From an uncultured Lachnospiraceae bacterium (GTDB lineage: Bacteria > Bacillota > Clostridia > Lachnospirales > Lachnospiraceae): a DNA stretch of 42,156 nucleotides. The DNA lies in assembly GCA_947565305.1 (NCBI GenBank), contig CANOFO010000014.1:1-42156 (forward strand). Reading direction: 5' to 3'. Numbering within the stretch: position 1 is the stretch's first letter; each line of letters opens with the position of its first letter. Below the pieces are notes generated by a model, which worked only from the letters and a program-made list of their open reading frames with translations, did not search any database and was not told the DNA's origin. The translations under genes were made by a program, and so were the position numbers. Below are positions 23,557 to 31,628 of this stretch, piece after piece.

Positions 23557-25374
23557 ATGAAGAAAGCAATAAGGGGTATAGGGGAATTTTTTCAGATAAT
23601 CGGTTACTGTATCGGAATATTGTGGGGGACATCCAGACAATATTTTATCATTCGTATTCTGATAAATATTGTCTCCCTGACGGTTCCGTTTGCTGTTATC
23701 ACACTTACAAAAATTCTCATAAATCTCCTTGCCGGGGGCAGTTCAGAGGCGTCCTCACCAGAACTGCTGACACGGTCATTTCTAATCTTTTCATTGCTGT
23801 TGTTAGGCTTCAATATTCTCAACAAAGGAATTGGCACACTGAGCACCTACTATGAAGGGCTGCACCGTGACAGGATGGACACTGTAACGAAGCATCATAT
23901 CATGAGGAAAGCAGCAGAACTGGATTTATCGTTTTTTGATTCGGCATCATTTTACAATGAGGTAAATGATGCAAATAGGAACAGTCCGCTTATTACGTAT
24001 TCTGCTTTTCAGGCGATGGAATTCATCCGGTATCTTGTTCAGTTTATCATTGCTTTTGTATGCCTGTTCCCATTCAGTCCAGTCCTGCCCTTTGTGTTTG
24101 TTCTCTCAGTGATACCTTGTACAGTTGTCCAACTGAAACAGGTCGAAGCAGTATATGGTTTTCAGAGGCAGTATATGAGTGAGGAGCGGAAAATGCAGTA
24201 TGCCTCGGATGTGCTGCTGGAGCGGGAATTTGCCAAGGATGTGAGGATATATAACCTTTTCCCCTTTATCAGTGGGAAGTTTCTCAGTATCTGGGAAGTA
24301 TTGTTTTCTAAAAAGAGAAGGATTTCTCTGCGTTATACGCGGCTATTACTCCTGCTTTCGGCGCTTCCTGAAATTGTCGCAGCAGTATTTCTTTTCCTGC
24401 TGGGGCTGTCAGTTGTCCAAGGCAGATATACCATCGGAGATTATTCTTTTCTGCAAGGGATAATGACGCAGGTTTTAGGCAGCATGTACATGGTGATTTA
24501 CAGTTATACGCAGCTGGCGGACGGTAAGATGCGCATACAGAATTACAGGAAGTTTCTGGACCTGCAGAGCAATATACAGACGGATGGCGAACATAAGCTT
24601 GCAGAACCGTCTTTTACCGTTGAATTTAAAAATGTAAGTTTCCGGTATGGGGATAATCTGCCATGGATTCTGAAGAATGTAAGCTTTGTTTTCCAGAGCC
24701 GGCAGAAAATTGCCCTGGTAGGGGTAAACGGAAGCGGTAAGACCACAATTGTCAAACTTTTGCTCCGTTTTTATGACCCGGTGGAAGGGCAGATTCTCAT
24801 GGACGGCAGGGACATTCGGGAATATACGCTGGATAGTGTGCGCAGCCGTTTCAGCACAGTTTTTCAGGATTACAGTAATTATGCCTTTACGGTCAGCGAA
24901 TCGGTTTCGCTGTCCGATGTCAGCAAGGCTGGCGATACGGAAAGGGTCATGGATGCCCTCAGGAAGAGCGGGGCGGATGGATTTACCGCTCAGTTCTCTC
25001 AGGGTGTGGACACCTATCTGACGAGAAGGTACGATGAGAGCGGGCAGGAACTGTCCGGCGGTCAGTGGCAGAAAATGGCGATTGCCCGGGCATTCTTTCG
25101 TGAGGCGGATATCTATATTTTGGATGAGCCTTCTGCAGCTTTGGATGCGCAGTCGGAAGACGAGGTGTTTTCCATGTTTCAGGAGTTGTATGCAGGAAAG
25201 GGTGCGGTCCTGATTTCACACAGGCTGTCCAATGTGCATTTATGCGACCTAATCCTTGTTCTGGATAATGGTTCTCTGGCAGAAATGGGGAGACATGAGG
25301 AATTGATAGAAGCAGATGGGACGTATGCACATATGTACCGTCTGCAGGCTGAAAAATACAAGGATGTACAGTGA
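23557..25374 (+). CDS. ABC exporter, fused permease and ATPase
   Basis: The 605-aa half-transporter has an N-terminal six-helix exporter domain (residues about 20-320) and a C-terminal ATPase with Walker A GVNGSGKTT (389-397), Q-loop FQDYSNYAF, signature LSGGQ (499-503), Walker B ILDEPSAALD (D523, E524) and switch ISHRLSN. It lacks the N-terminal C39 peptidase domain found in many bacteriocin exporters, so leader removal must come from elsewhere; a subtilisin-like gene follows 33 nt later. It begins 27 nt after the small secreted protein gene. Context makes it the likely exporter of the modified peptide at 26672, or an immunity pump. Confidence 0.9.
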   Translation: MKKAIRGIGEFFQIIGYCIGILWGTSRQYFIIRILINIVSLTVPFAVITLTKILINLLAGGSSEASSPELLTRSFLIFSLLLLGFNILNKGIGTLSTYYEGLHRDRMDTVTKHHIMRKAAELDLSFFDSASFYNEVNDANRNSPLITYSAFQAMEFIRYLVQFIIAFVCLFPFSPVLPFVFVLSVIPCTVVQLKQVEAVYGFQRQYMSEERKMQYASDVLLEREFAKDVRIYNLFPFISGKFLSIWEVLFSKKRRISLRYTRLLLLLSALPEIVAAVFLFLLGLSVVQGRYTIGDYSFLQGIMTQVLGSMYMVIYSYTQLADGKMRIQNYRKFLDLQSNIQTDGEHKLAEPSFTVEFKNVSFRYGDNLPWILKNVSFVFQSRQKIALVGVNGSGKTTIVKLLLRFYDPVEGQILMDGRDIREYTLDSVRSRFSTVFQDYSNYAFTVSESVSLSDVSKAGDTERVMDALRKSGADGFTAQFSQGVDTYLTRRYDESGQELSGGQWQKMAIARAFFREADIYILDEPSAALDAQSEDEVFSMFQELYAGKGAVLISHRLSNVHLCDLILVLDNGSLAEMGRHEELIEADGTYAHMYRLQAEKYKDVQ

Positions 25375-25407
25375 GAGGATGATTGTGTCGGAGGGGAATG
25401 ATTTCAT

Positions 25408-26541
25408 ATGCCAGATAAAAATATTCGCATGGCAATTTTAGATGATGGTGTTCATCCTGAGGTTTGCCCATTGGCAGGAAGCTTTTTGGTTGGCGATGAT
25501 TTATCGGTCTCTGTTTTGGAGGAACATGCAGTCTCACCATTTGGCCATGGTTCCATGTGCGCCCGGATTGTGCAGAGGTATGTGGGATTAGAAGATGTGG
25601 ATGTGTTCAGTATACAGATTTTACAGGGGGATACTTTGAGAGGCAATATCAGCAGATTGCTGAAGGCTCTTGAATTATGCATTTCCATGGATATCCGATT
25701 GGTTCATCTCAGTGTCGGTACGTATGCGTTTGAGGACTTTGCCAGGCTGGAAGAGGCGGTACATTGTCTGTTGGAATCGGACAGATTTCTGATAGCGGCT
25801 GCCGGTAACCGGGGCATTGTTACATATCCTGCGTATTTACCTGGTGTTATTGGCGTCAAGTGCCATCCCGGGCTTACGGATGATGAATATACATATTTCC
25901 ATGATTCGCTGACGAGAATCCATTTTCAGGCTTCCTCGAAGCATAAATTGATGATAGAGGGGCTGGAGACAGAAACGCCGATATCCAACAGCTATGCCGC
26001 GCCGCTGGTTACGGCTAAGATACTTTCCTATCTCAAAAGCAATGCGACGTTGGATAAGAATCAGATATGGCATTTACTTACAGAAAATGCCGGAAATCAG
26101 CCACCTGTACGAGACAGCGAACCTTGTCCCTGTCCCCCGGTGGAAATCCCTGTGGTTTTGCTGAGCGGTTTTTCTGCCAGGCATTTGTCTCATCTTATAA
26201 AAGTGCTGATGGAATGTTTGAGCCGGGATGATTACGATGCCCGGGCAGCGACAAATCTGCCAGGTATCCGTCCATGGGAGGAGACTGCTTTGCCGGAATC
26301 CGAGGATTTGGATTTGTTCATCGCGCGTATGGCATGGTATTTCTCCTGTGAAATCATTTTGGTAGGCATTGCTTCCTATATACCTCCTGACAGGTATGGG
26401 AATGTCAGCTTATGGATTTACGGCGAGGAAAGTGATGAGTTGCGTACAGCGGCTGCCGAGGCGGATGGGCAGGTTTTGTGGGCAGGGGGAATGAAAGCAG
26501 GCAAGGTGTATGAGGTTATGGTGGATATGCTGATAGAATAA
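25408..26541 (+). CDS. Subtilisin-like S8 protease with extra C-terminal domain
   Basis: The 377-aa protein has an S8 catalytic triad: Asp12 in AILDDGV, His47 in FGHGSM, Ser195 in SNSYAAP (replacing the usual GTSMAAP), with the oxyanion Asn134 in AAAGNRG. There is no signal peptide or propeptide, so it should act in the cytosol. After residue about 245 comes a second domain (IPVVLLSGFSARHLSHLIKV ... EIILVGIASY) that is not part of subtilisins and resembles the central segment of the TIGR04066-like protein at 29586. In this kind of locus the protease is expected to cut the leader from the precursor before or during export. The start is ATG 25408 after GGAGGGG. Confidence 0.82.
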   Translation: MPDKNIRMAILDDGVHPEVCPLAGSFLVGDDLSVSVLEEHAVSPFGHGSMCARIVQRYVGLEDVDVFSIQILQGDTLRGNISRLLKALELCISMDIRLVHLSVGTYAFEDFARLEEAVHCLLESDRFLIAAAGNRGIVTYPAYLPGVIGVKCHPGLTDDEYTYFHDSLTRIHFQASSKHKLMIEGLETETPISNSYAAPLVTAKILSYLKSNATLDKNQIWHLLTENAGNQPPVRDSEPCPCPPVEIPVVLLSGFSARHLSHLIKVLMECLSRDDYDARAATNLPGIRPWEETALPESEDLDLFIARMAWYFSCEIILVGIASYIPPDRYGNVSLWIYGEESDELRTAAAEADGQVLWAGGMKAGKVYEVMVDMLIE

Positions 26542-26639
26542 TAATAAGGGGGCTGAATCATACCAGTGTTTATGGGTGGCCACATAGGCGCAGTGTATGT
26601 TTTTGCATATATAGCTACAGGAAAGGAGTTATCCTGACT

Positions 26640-26675
26640 GTGAATAATTTACATGAGAGGAGAATTATAATATGA
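26640..26675 (+). other. Possible leader mini-ORF coupled to the precursor
   Basis: A GTG at 26640, 11 nt after AAAGGAG (26622-26628), opens an 11-codon frame whose TGA stop overlaps the ATG of the precursor gene (ATGA). The ribosome site of the precursor lies inside it. It could couple or modulate translation, or be chance. Confidence 0.25.
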
Positions 26676-26845
26676 ATAAAAAATTAATTAAGACCCGGAA
26701 TACCCGGACAAATACGCTTCAGGCAATGGCTTGTAAATGTGGTACATGCACACCTACAAATTGCAGTGGCGGCGGTTCTTTTCAGGAATCAGACAGAGTT
26801 GGCAGACTGCATGATAAGGTTCTTGGATACAAAACAGTTAGATAA
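26672..26845 (+). CDS. Cys-rich RiPP precursor peptide (CLI_3235-like)
   Basis: This 57-codon gene encodes MNKKLIKTRNTRTNTLQAMA, then CKCGTCTPTNCSGGGS and a charged tail FQESDRVGRLHDKVLGYKTV plus Arg. The basic leader with NTLxA before a short Cys cluster is the pattern of CLI_3235-type bacteriocin precursors that accompany CcpM radical SAM maturases. The four cysteines are C21, C23, C26 and C31. Unusually, the cluster is followed by a 21-residue polar tail. A strong ribosome site (GAGAGGAG) and the stem-loop right after the stop favour high expression relative to the enzymes. The modification, perhaps thioether bonds from Cys, cannot be read from sequence. Confidence 0.85.
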   Translation: MNKKLIKTRNTRTNTLQAMACKCGTCTPTNCSGGGSFQESDRVGRLHDKVLGYKTVR

Positions 26846-26856
26846 TAAATAAGTTC

Positions 26857-26905
26857 CTAATTCTCAATGGTGAAACGGGCCACAGTTTCACCATTTGTGA
26901 ATTAG
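26857..26905 (+). terminator. Long stem-loop after the precursor gene
   Basis: CTAATTC/GAATTAG (26857-26863, 26899-26905) and AATGGTGAAAC/GTTTCACCATT (26866-26876, 26885-26895) form an 18-bp two-part stem with an 8-nt loop. No U run follows directly. It probably acts as an attenuator or mRNA stabiliser that raises precursor over enzyme expression. Confidence 0.7.
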
Positions 26906-26951
26906 TTATATAAAAAAGTATTCTGAAATTATAAGAAGAATGGGTGGTTTG

Positions 26952-28139
26952 ATGTATATTCAAGAACAAAAGAAAGACATTTATGAATTGCTGCATGCTC
27001 CATTGCAGACGCGTCAGGATGTCCAGCGGGGGCATAGGCGTTTTCTGAACAGCCGTTATCAGCGTTATCCGGAACTTGAGAGACTGTTATTCAAGCGTAG
27101 TTTTGGATTATGTGGCATTCCTTTGGAGGTCTATTGGGACAGCCAGGACGATGAACGCTCTCTTGCTGCTTTATGGGCATTCCGAAAGGAGCGGTTTGGC
27201 ATCACTGCTGATGAAAAATGCTGTGTATTCAGCACGGCAGAATATGCGGGAAACAAAATCATGGATTACATGCCCAAATATCTGAGTTGGGATAAAAAAA
27301 CATTATCATTTCCTATGTTAGATTTATCATCGGAACGGCTGAAAGAGTGGGTGGATGATATTATTGCGTTTCGTCCGGCGTGGATGCGCCTTCCTCCAAG
27401 TGTTGCAGTGATGCTGGCAGAAACAATGAAATCAAGTGGACAGCTGTCTTTGCCTGGACTGCGGTACATTGAGTTGAGTGGAGAGATGTTGGATCAGAAG
27501 GTGGAACTTATGATACTAGAGGCATTTCAGGCACAGATATCCAATGTATACGCCACACAGGAGACTGGACCAATAGCAGCTTCCTGTACACATGGAAATT
27601 TACATATCTTTTCTGAGAATGTAGCCATACAGGTGATTCGGGATGGAAAGCCAGTCATGGATGAGGAGGGGGATATTTATATTACTTCCCTGCAAAATAA
27701 TGCGATGCCGCTTGTTCGGCTGAAAATGGGTGATAGGGGAGTATTGTTGAGCAAATCCTGTTCCTGTGGACAGAGTGCTCCAATGCTTCGCCTGACCAGG
27801 GGCAGGGATTGCAGTTTTATAGTTACCGCTTCTGGGCGAAGGATCAGTGCCTTTATGCTGAGGAGTTTGGTGGAGTATGCGAATGAGGAGGTATCCCGAT
27901 GTCTGGAGCATATTCGGTTCAGACAGACTGGTTGTGACAGCATGGATGTTATACTGGGTGTCAAACCAGCGTTCTCGGGCTGGGAAGGGGAAATAGCCCG
28001 GGTATTGCGCTGTCAGATTCAGGATATGGAACTCAAGCAGATGCGGTGGAATTTTATCTTTGTTGATTCTTGTGCATCTGAGAAAAGTGAAATAGAAAAA
28101 AAACCATTTTTTACATTGAACGAGGGGGTGGAAGGATGA
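26952..28139 (+). CDS. Degenerate PaaK-like AMP-binding protein
   Basis: The 395-aa protein has the layout of phenylacetate-CoA ligase-type adenylating enzymes. A segment equivalent to the ATP loop (SFGLCGIPLEVYWDSQ) is followed by the core (RPAWMRLPPSVAVMLAET, LPGLRYIELSGEMLD), the acyl site YATQETGPIAASC and a C-terminal part with MPLVRLKMGDRG. The ATP loop lacks the usual TSG-TTG-KP residues, so catalysis by the standard route is doubtful. It has a CSCGQ zinc-binding-like patch. In CcpM loci an AMP-binding gene of this kind accompanies the radical SAM gene; its step is not known. The start is 26952 after GGTGG, with an alternative ATG at 26940. It overlaps the next gene (ATGA). Confidence 0.75.
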   Translation: MYIQEQKKDIYELLHAPLQTRQDVQRGHRRFLNSRYQRYPELERLLFKRSFGLCGIPLEVYWDSQDDERSLAALWAFRKERFGITADEKCCVFSTAEYAGNKIMDYMPKYLSWDKKTLSFPMLDLSSERLKEWVDDIIAFRPAWMRLPPSVAVMLAETMKSSGQLSLPGLRYIELSGEMLDQKVELMILEAFQAQISNVYATQETGPIAASCTHGNLHIFSENVAIQVIRDGKPVMDEEGDIYITSLQNNAMPLVRLKMGDRGVLLSKSCSCGQSAPMLRLTRGRDCSFIVTASGRRISAFMLRSLVEYANEEVSRCLEHIRFRQTGCDSMDVILGVKPAFSGWEGEIARVLRCQIQDMELKQMRWNFIFVDSCASEKSEIEKKPFFTLNEGVEG

Positions 28140-29584
28140 TGGCAAGTGAAAAACCGTTTATCCATGCATTGCGGACACCGCTGCGTAATTATATATACGA
28201 TGTCAATACGAATATGTTTGTTGATGTGGACCAAAGTACTTATCAGTATCTGAAGGAAGCCGAACAGCAGGGCGGTAACCTGCCAGCTGTTACGGATGAA
28301 CATATTGAAAAAAATCTTGGAATCCTGCGTGCGCAGGGTTTTCTCTCTTCCAAACGTGCGCAAGAAATCCGGCACATCTATAGTGATTTGGAGACTTACC
28401 ATTTAAATGAGAATATTGCGCAGATGGCGCTGCAGGTGACTCAGCAATGTAACTTCCGGTGTGCCTACTGTACTTATAGTGCCAGTGATTTTGAATTTCA
28501 GCGGGAACATTCTTCAAAGCGGATGTCGATGGAAACGGCTCTGTCGGCAGTTGACTTTTTTGCAGAAAGATGTGGGAATCAGGAGAGACCGACTATTGGT
28601 TTCTATGGAGGGGAGCCGCTGCTAGAATTCCCATTAATACAGCGCGTAACGGAGTATGCAGAAGAAAAATTATATGCAAAGGATTTAAAATTTAGCGTTA
28701 CCACCAATGCGTCCCTCCTTACAGTGGAAATTGCACGTTTTTTATCTGAACATAATTTTACGGTGACAATCAGTTTGGATGGGTCACCAGAGACCCATGA
28801 TCGTTCTCGGCGGTTTGCCAGCAATGGTAGGGGGAGTTTTTCTGTGATTCGGAATAACCTGGAGATTGTGAAGAAACAGTGTCCTGAGTTTAAATTTGCT
28901 TTTAACACTGTAATAGACCCAAGATATCCCTGTGAATCATTGCATGGGCTCTTTAGTCAGGATGAGTTTTTCCGTGAGGCACAGATGACATCATCTTTGA
29001 TAGATGACCAATTTTCGGTAGAAAAAACCGTCCCTGGTGAAACTTTTATGCAGCAAAGCAATCGCCATGAGTTTAAAGGTTATTTGGCCTATCGAGGTGT
29101 ATATGACCGCAAAAAAGCTTCTAACGTGGCATGCGAAGCCTTGTCTGAGATATTTCACACATTTAAATCTAACATGAAGCCGACAGTATCGTTACCTGAT
29201 GCAGTAGCGCCTGGTGGTCCCTGTATACCAGGGCAGCAGCGTCTGTTTGTCAGTGTAGATGGAGGTCTGTACCCCTGTGAGCGGGTTAGTGAGACGTCAC
29301 CGGCCATGAACATTGGCAATTTGAGGGATGGATTTGATTTCGAGAAGGTAGATAGGCTTTTGAATATTGCTCAGGATACGGCTGAGGATTGCAAGAACTG
29401 TTGGGCTTTTCGGCATTGTACCCTTTGTGGAAAGCAAAGTGATAATTGTGGACAATTATCTGCTGACCTGAGGCGTTCCCAGTGTAAAGATGTGCGTACT
29501 CAAGTGGAAGACTTATTTCGGGATTATCTTTGGGTAAGAGAATTTGGCATTTCAGAAAATGCATTCAATGAGGGGGGTTGGTGA
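28136..29584 (+). CDS. ccpM: Radical SAM/SPASM peptide maturase (CcpM-like)
   Basis: The 482-aa enzyme has an N-terminal peptide-binding-like region (residues 1-95, FIHALRTPLRNYIYDVNTNM), then the radical SAM motif CNFRCAYC (C105, C109, C112). Family segments GFYGGEPLLEFPLI, VTTNASLLT and SLDGSPETHDRSR follow. A C-terminal SPASM-like region (about 370-460) carries many cysteines (GPCIPGQQRLFVSVDGGLYP-C, EDCKNCWAFRHCTLCG, NCGQ), fitting auxiliary iron-sulfur clusters. It is the catalytic centre of the locus and probably modifies the Cys-rich core of the 57-aa precursor, as sactipeptide-type maturases form bonds to cysteine sulfur. The name CcpM is by family recognition, not by a search. The start overlaps the preceding stop. 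Confidence 0.9.
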   Translation: MMASEKPFIHALRTPLRNYIYDVNTNMFVDVDQSTYQYLKEAEQQGGNLPAVTDEHIEKNLGILRAQGFLSSKRAQEIRHIYSDLETYHLNENIAQMALQVTQQCNFRCAYCTYSASDFEFQREHSSKRMSMETALSAVDFFAERCGNQERPTIGFYGGEPLLEFPLIQRVTEYAEEKLYAKDLKFSVTTNASLLTVEIARFLSEHNFTVTISLDGSPETHDRSRRFASNGRGSFSVIRNNLEIVKKQCPEFKFAFNTVIDPRYPCESLHGLFSQDEFFREAQMTSSLIDDQFSVEKTVPGETFMQQSNRHEFKGYLAYRGVYDRKKASNVACEALSEIFHTFKSNMKPTVSLPDAVAPGGPCIPGQQRLFVSVDGGLYPCERVSETSPAMNIGNLRDGFDFEKVDRLLNIAQDTAEDCKNCWAFRHCTLCGKQSDNCGQLSADLRRSQCKDVRTQVEDLFRDYLWVREFGISENAFNEGGW

Positions 29585-29585
29585 T

Positions 29586-30719
29586 ATGCGTATGCTTGTA
29601 TTTCCTTATGGACATGACTGTGAGCCAATTATCCGGCATGCCGATATGCTGGAGTCTTGTTATGAAATAGCGGCACTGGTCTCTCCAGGGGGCTGGGGGT
29701 TAGCGGGAAAAAATATAAGATTGGGAAGTGGCAGGGATATATTACCTGTTCATGAAACATTTGGAGAGGTTACAGAAGAGTTTGACAGCCTTTTCATACC
29801 TCCTTTTGAGACGGTTGCTGAGAGGGTGGAAAATCGGCTGGTGGATAAAATGCTATTGCTTATCCCACATTTATCCCATGTTCTTTGTGCTGCCCGACTT
29901 ACTGAGGCAAATCGCAAGAAAATAAAGGCCGCATGTTGCCATGCCAGCCAGTTTTGTGAATTTTTGGATTTTTGTGAGCATAATAGGCTTGAATCGTACG
30001 GTTTGACAGTGCCCATTGAGAAATATCCATCGCTGAAGCTGCTCGATGTTCCGGTGGTGGTAGTAGCTGGATTGTGGGAGAAAATAGATAAATTTGAGAT
30101 TTCTTTGCAGTTACGGGAACGGTTTATACAGGACGGCTATAGGGTATTGCAAATTGGTTCCCGAGACGAATGTGAGATGATGGGGTTTCATTCTTTTCCT
30201 CAATTTATGTTTCAAAAGGATTTAGATGGGGCTATCAAGATTACTTGCTTTAATCGTTGGATTCAGCAAATGGTTGAACGAGAGCAGCCTGATATAGTCT
30301 TGCTTACGATACCAGGCGCACTGCAGGATTTTAATGAGCAATTTACAAGAGGGTATGGTCTGTTGCATCATGAGGTATTTCAGGCTGTTGTACCAGATGC
30401 GCTTTTGATGTGCACATTTTATGTAAGTGAGTCTCAACAAGCATTGGAGGATATATCTGTATCTTGCAAATATAAGTTTGATATGCCTGTAGATGTTTTC
30501 CATATGTCAAATTTGTACATTGATGTTAATGATTCTGAAGAATTTAGCCGCATTGTTACCAACAGTATTTATCGGGAGACTGTCTCGGAAACAGTAGCCA
30601 AAAAATTTAGAGACAGTTCCATTCCGGTTTTCAATGGGCTGAACCCGGAGGAATGTGATAGGATGTATGAGGTACTGATTGAAAAACTGACACCAAAAGA
30701 TGTTCAGGCTGTTTTTTAA
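29586..30719 (+). CDS. TIGR04066-type peptide maturation system protein
   Basis: The 377-aa protein begins MRMLVFPYGHDCEPIIRHAD, then YEIAALVSPGGWGLAGK, a pattern I associate with the TIGR04066 family found only in this RiPP class. The middle has a second nucleotide-binding-like strand (LDVPVVVVAGLWEKIDKFEI) and VEREQPDIVLLTIPGALQDF, resembling the C-terminal domain of the S8 protease at 25408. There is no signal peptide and no known catalytic motif. The start at ATG 29586 follows GAGGGGGG and lies right after the maturase stop; a longer frame from 29544 would overlap it. The biochemical role is unknown. Confidence 0.8.
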   Translation: MRMLVFPYGHDCEPIIRHADMLESCYEIAALVSPGGWGLAGKNIRLGSGRDILPVHETFGEVTEEFDSLFIPPFETVAERVENRLVDKMLLLIPHLSHVLCAARLTEANRKKIKAACCHASQFCEFLDFCEHNRLESYGLTVPIEKYPSLKLLDVPVVVVAGLWEKIDKFEISLQLRERFIQDGYRVLQIGSRDECEMMGFHSFPQFMFQKDLDGAIKITCFNRWIQQMVEREQPDIVLLTIPGALQDFNEQFTRGYGLLHHEVFQAVVPDALLMCTFYVSESQQALEDISVSCKYKFDMPVDVFHMSNLYIDVNDSEEFSRIVTNSIYRETVSETVAKKFRDSSIPVFNGLNPEECDRMYEVLIEKLTPKDVQAVF

Positions 30720-30741
30720 TATTTAGTTTGGAGGTGAAGTT

Positions 30742-31050
30742 ATGGATGGCGAAAAAACTGCAATGGTTGGTCCGGAAGATGTACAGAAAGAAATAGAAAA
30801 TTTTCTGCAAGTTAGATTTGATTTACCTGAAGATTTTGTTCCTGGCAGAGAGGAGTATGAATTCTTTGGTCTGCGTGGTTTGCTCCATCCCCGGGAGTTG
30901 ACCTACCTGGCTTACTTGCTTGAGCAGCGCTATGGTATTCGGTTCAGAATGGAGGAGTATGACGACCCCAGGTTCTACAGCCTGTCTGGACTGTCAGAGA
31001 TTGTTGCAGAAGTGCTAAAACAGCAATCCCAACAGGAAATAAATCTTTGA
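30742..31050 (+). CDS. Acyl-carrier-related protein of the RiPP system
   Basis: The 102-aa protein has a carrier-protein-like fold: a helix (VQKEIENFLQVRFDLPEDF), the region where carriers bear DSL, then LTYLAYLLEQRYGIRFRMEE and a last helix GLSEIVAEVLKQQS. At the phosphopantetheine position it reads GLLHPREL, with no serine, so it cannot carry a thioester arm. This matches the peptide-maturation acyl-carrier-related family (TIGR04069 as I recall it). It may be a docking protein between the adenylation-like protein and the maturase. GGAGGTGAAG lies upstream. It is the last gene of the locus. Confidence 0.8.
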   Translation: MDGEKTAMVGPEDVQKEIENFLQVRFDLPEDFVPGREEYEFFGLRGLLHPRELTYLAYLLEQRYGIRFRMEEYDDPRFYSLSGLSEIVAEVLKQQSQQEINL

Positions 31051-31186
31051 GAAAATCTATTGCCCTGAAAACATTACGGAGATTTCCTTACCATATATGG
31101 TGTCACACTACATAAATAAAGTATTGATATCTGTAGCGAGTGGTGTAAGAGCAATAGGATAATATATTTTGAATACTAGCAAATAT

Positions 31187-31239
31187 GGCTCCTTTTTGGT
31201 GAAAATTCTAAAATCATAGTTTTTATCAATATAGGAGCC
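31187..31239. repeat. Short inverted repeat, possible IS or MITE relic
   Basis: GGCTCCT (31187-31193) faces AGGAGCC (31233-31239), and the arms stay partly alike for about 19 bp, ending in AAAA. GGCTC ends resemble terminal repeats of ISL3-type elements. No transposase lies between them. The rest of 31051-31257 has no gene. A weak terminator role is possible. Confidence 0.4.
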
Positions 31240-31269
31240 GTAAAAATATTATTTTATTTGTGTAAAAAG

Positions 31270-31524
31270 ATGATGACGGTGATGGAAAACGTCTGCTTCC
31301 CCATGGAGCTATGCGGAGTAAATCCCAAGGATGCCAGACCCAGGGCGGAGGCGCTGCTTGAGGGCGTGGGGATTACCAAGGAACAGATGGGGCGTTTCCC
31401 CGCCAAGCTTTCCGGCGGTGAGCGTCAGCGCGTGGCGATAGCCAGGAGCCTTGCCTCGAATGCGAAAATCATACTGGTCGATGAGCCGCTGCGCATGCGG
31501 GATGGGGAATTGCGAGAAGGGTGA
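31270..31524 (+). pseudogene. ABC transporter ATPase fragment with two deletions
   Basis: The frame reads [17 protein letters not shown], then [20 protein letters not shown], the signature [16 protein letters not shown] and Walker B IILVDEP, which belong to LolD/MacB-type export ATPases. The N-terminal third with Walker A is gone. After VDEP the frame jumps straight to [10 protein letters not shown], the normal C-terminal end, so the switch region is deleted too. It cannot be functional. It is more GC-rich than the surrounding bases, as a fragment left by recombination would be. Confidence 0.8.
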
Positions 31525-31628
31525 TACAAGAATAAAAGTGAAGGTGTGGATATGATTTTCCGCCATAAAACAATTATCTGATTTGTCACTGAAGATATGA
31601 TTTTAGGTAAAAAGAAAGGGGTATCATT

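Noticed and set aside
30742..31050. Fatty-acid acyl carrier protein.
   Set aside because: The phosphopantetheine serine is missing and the neighbours are peptide-maturation genes.
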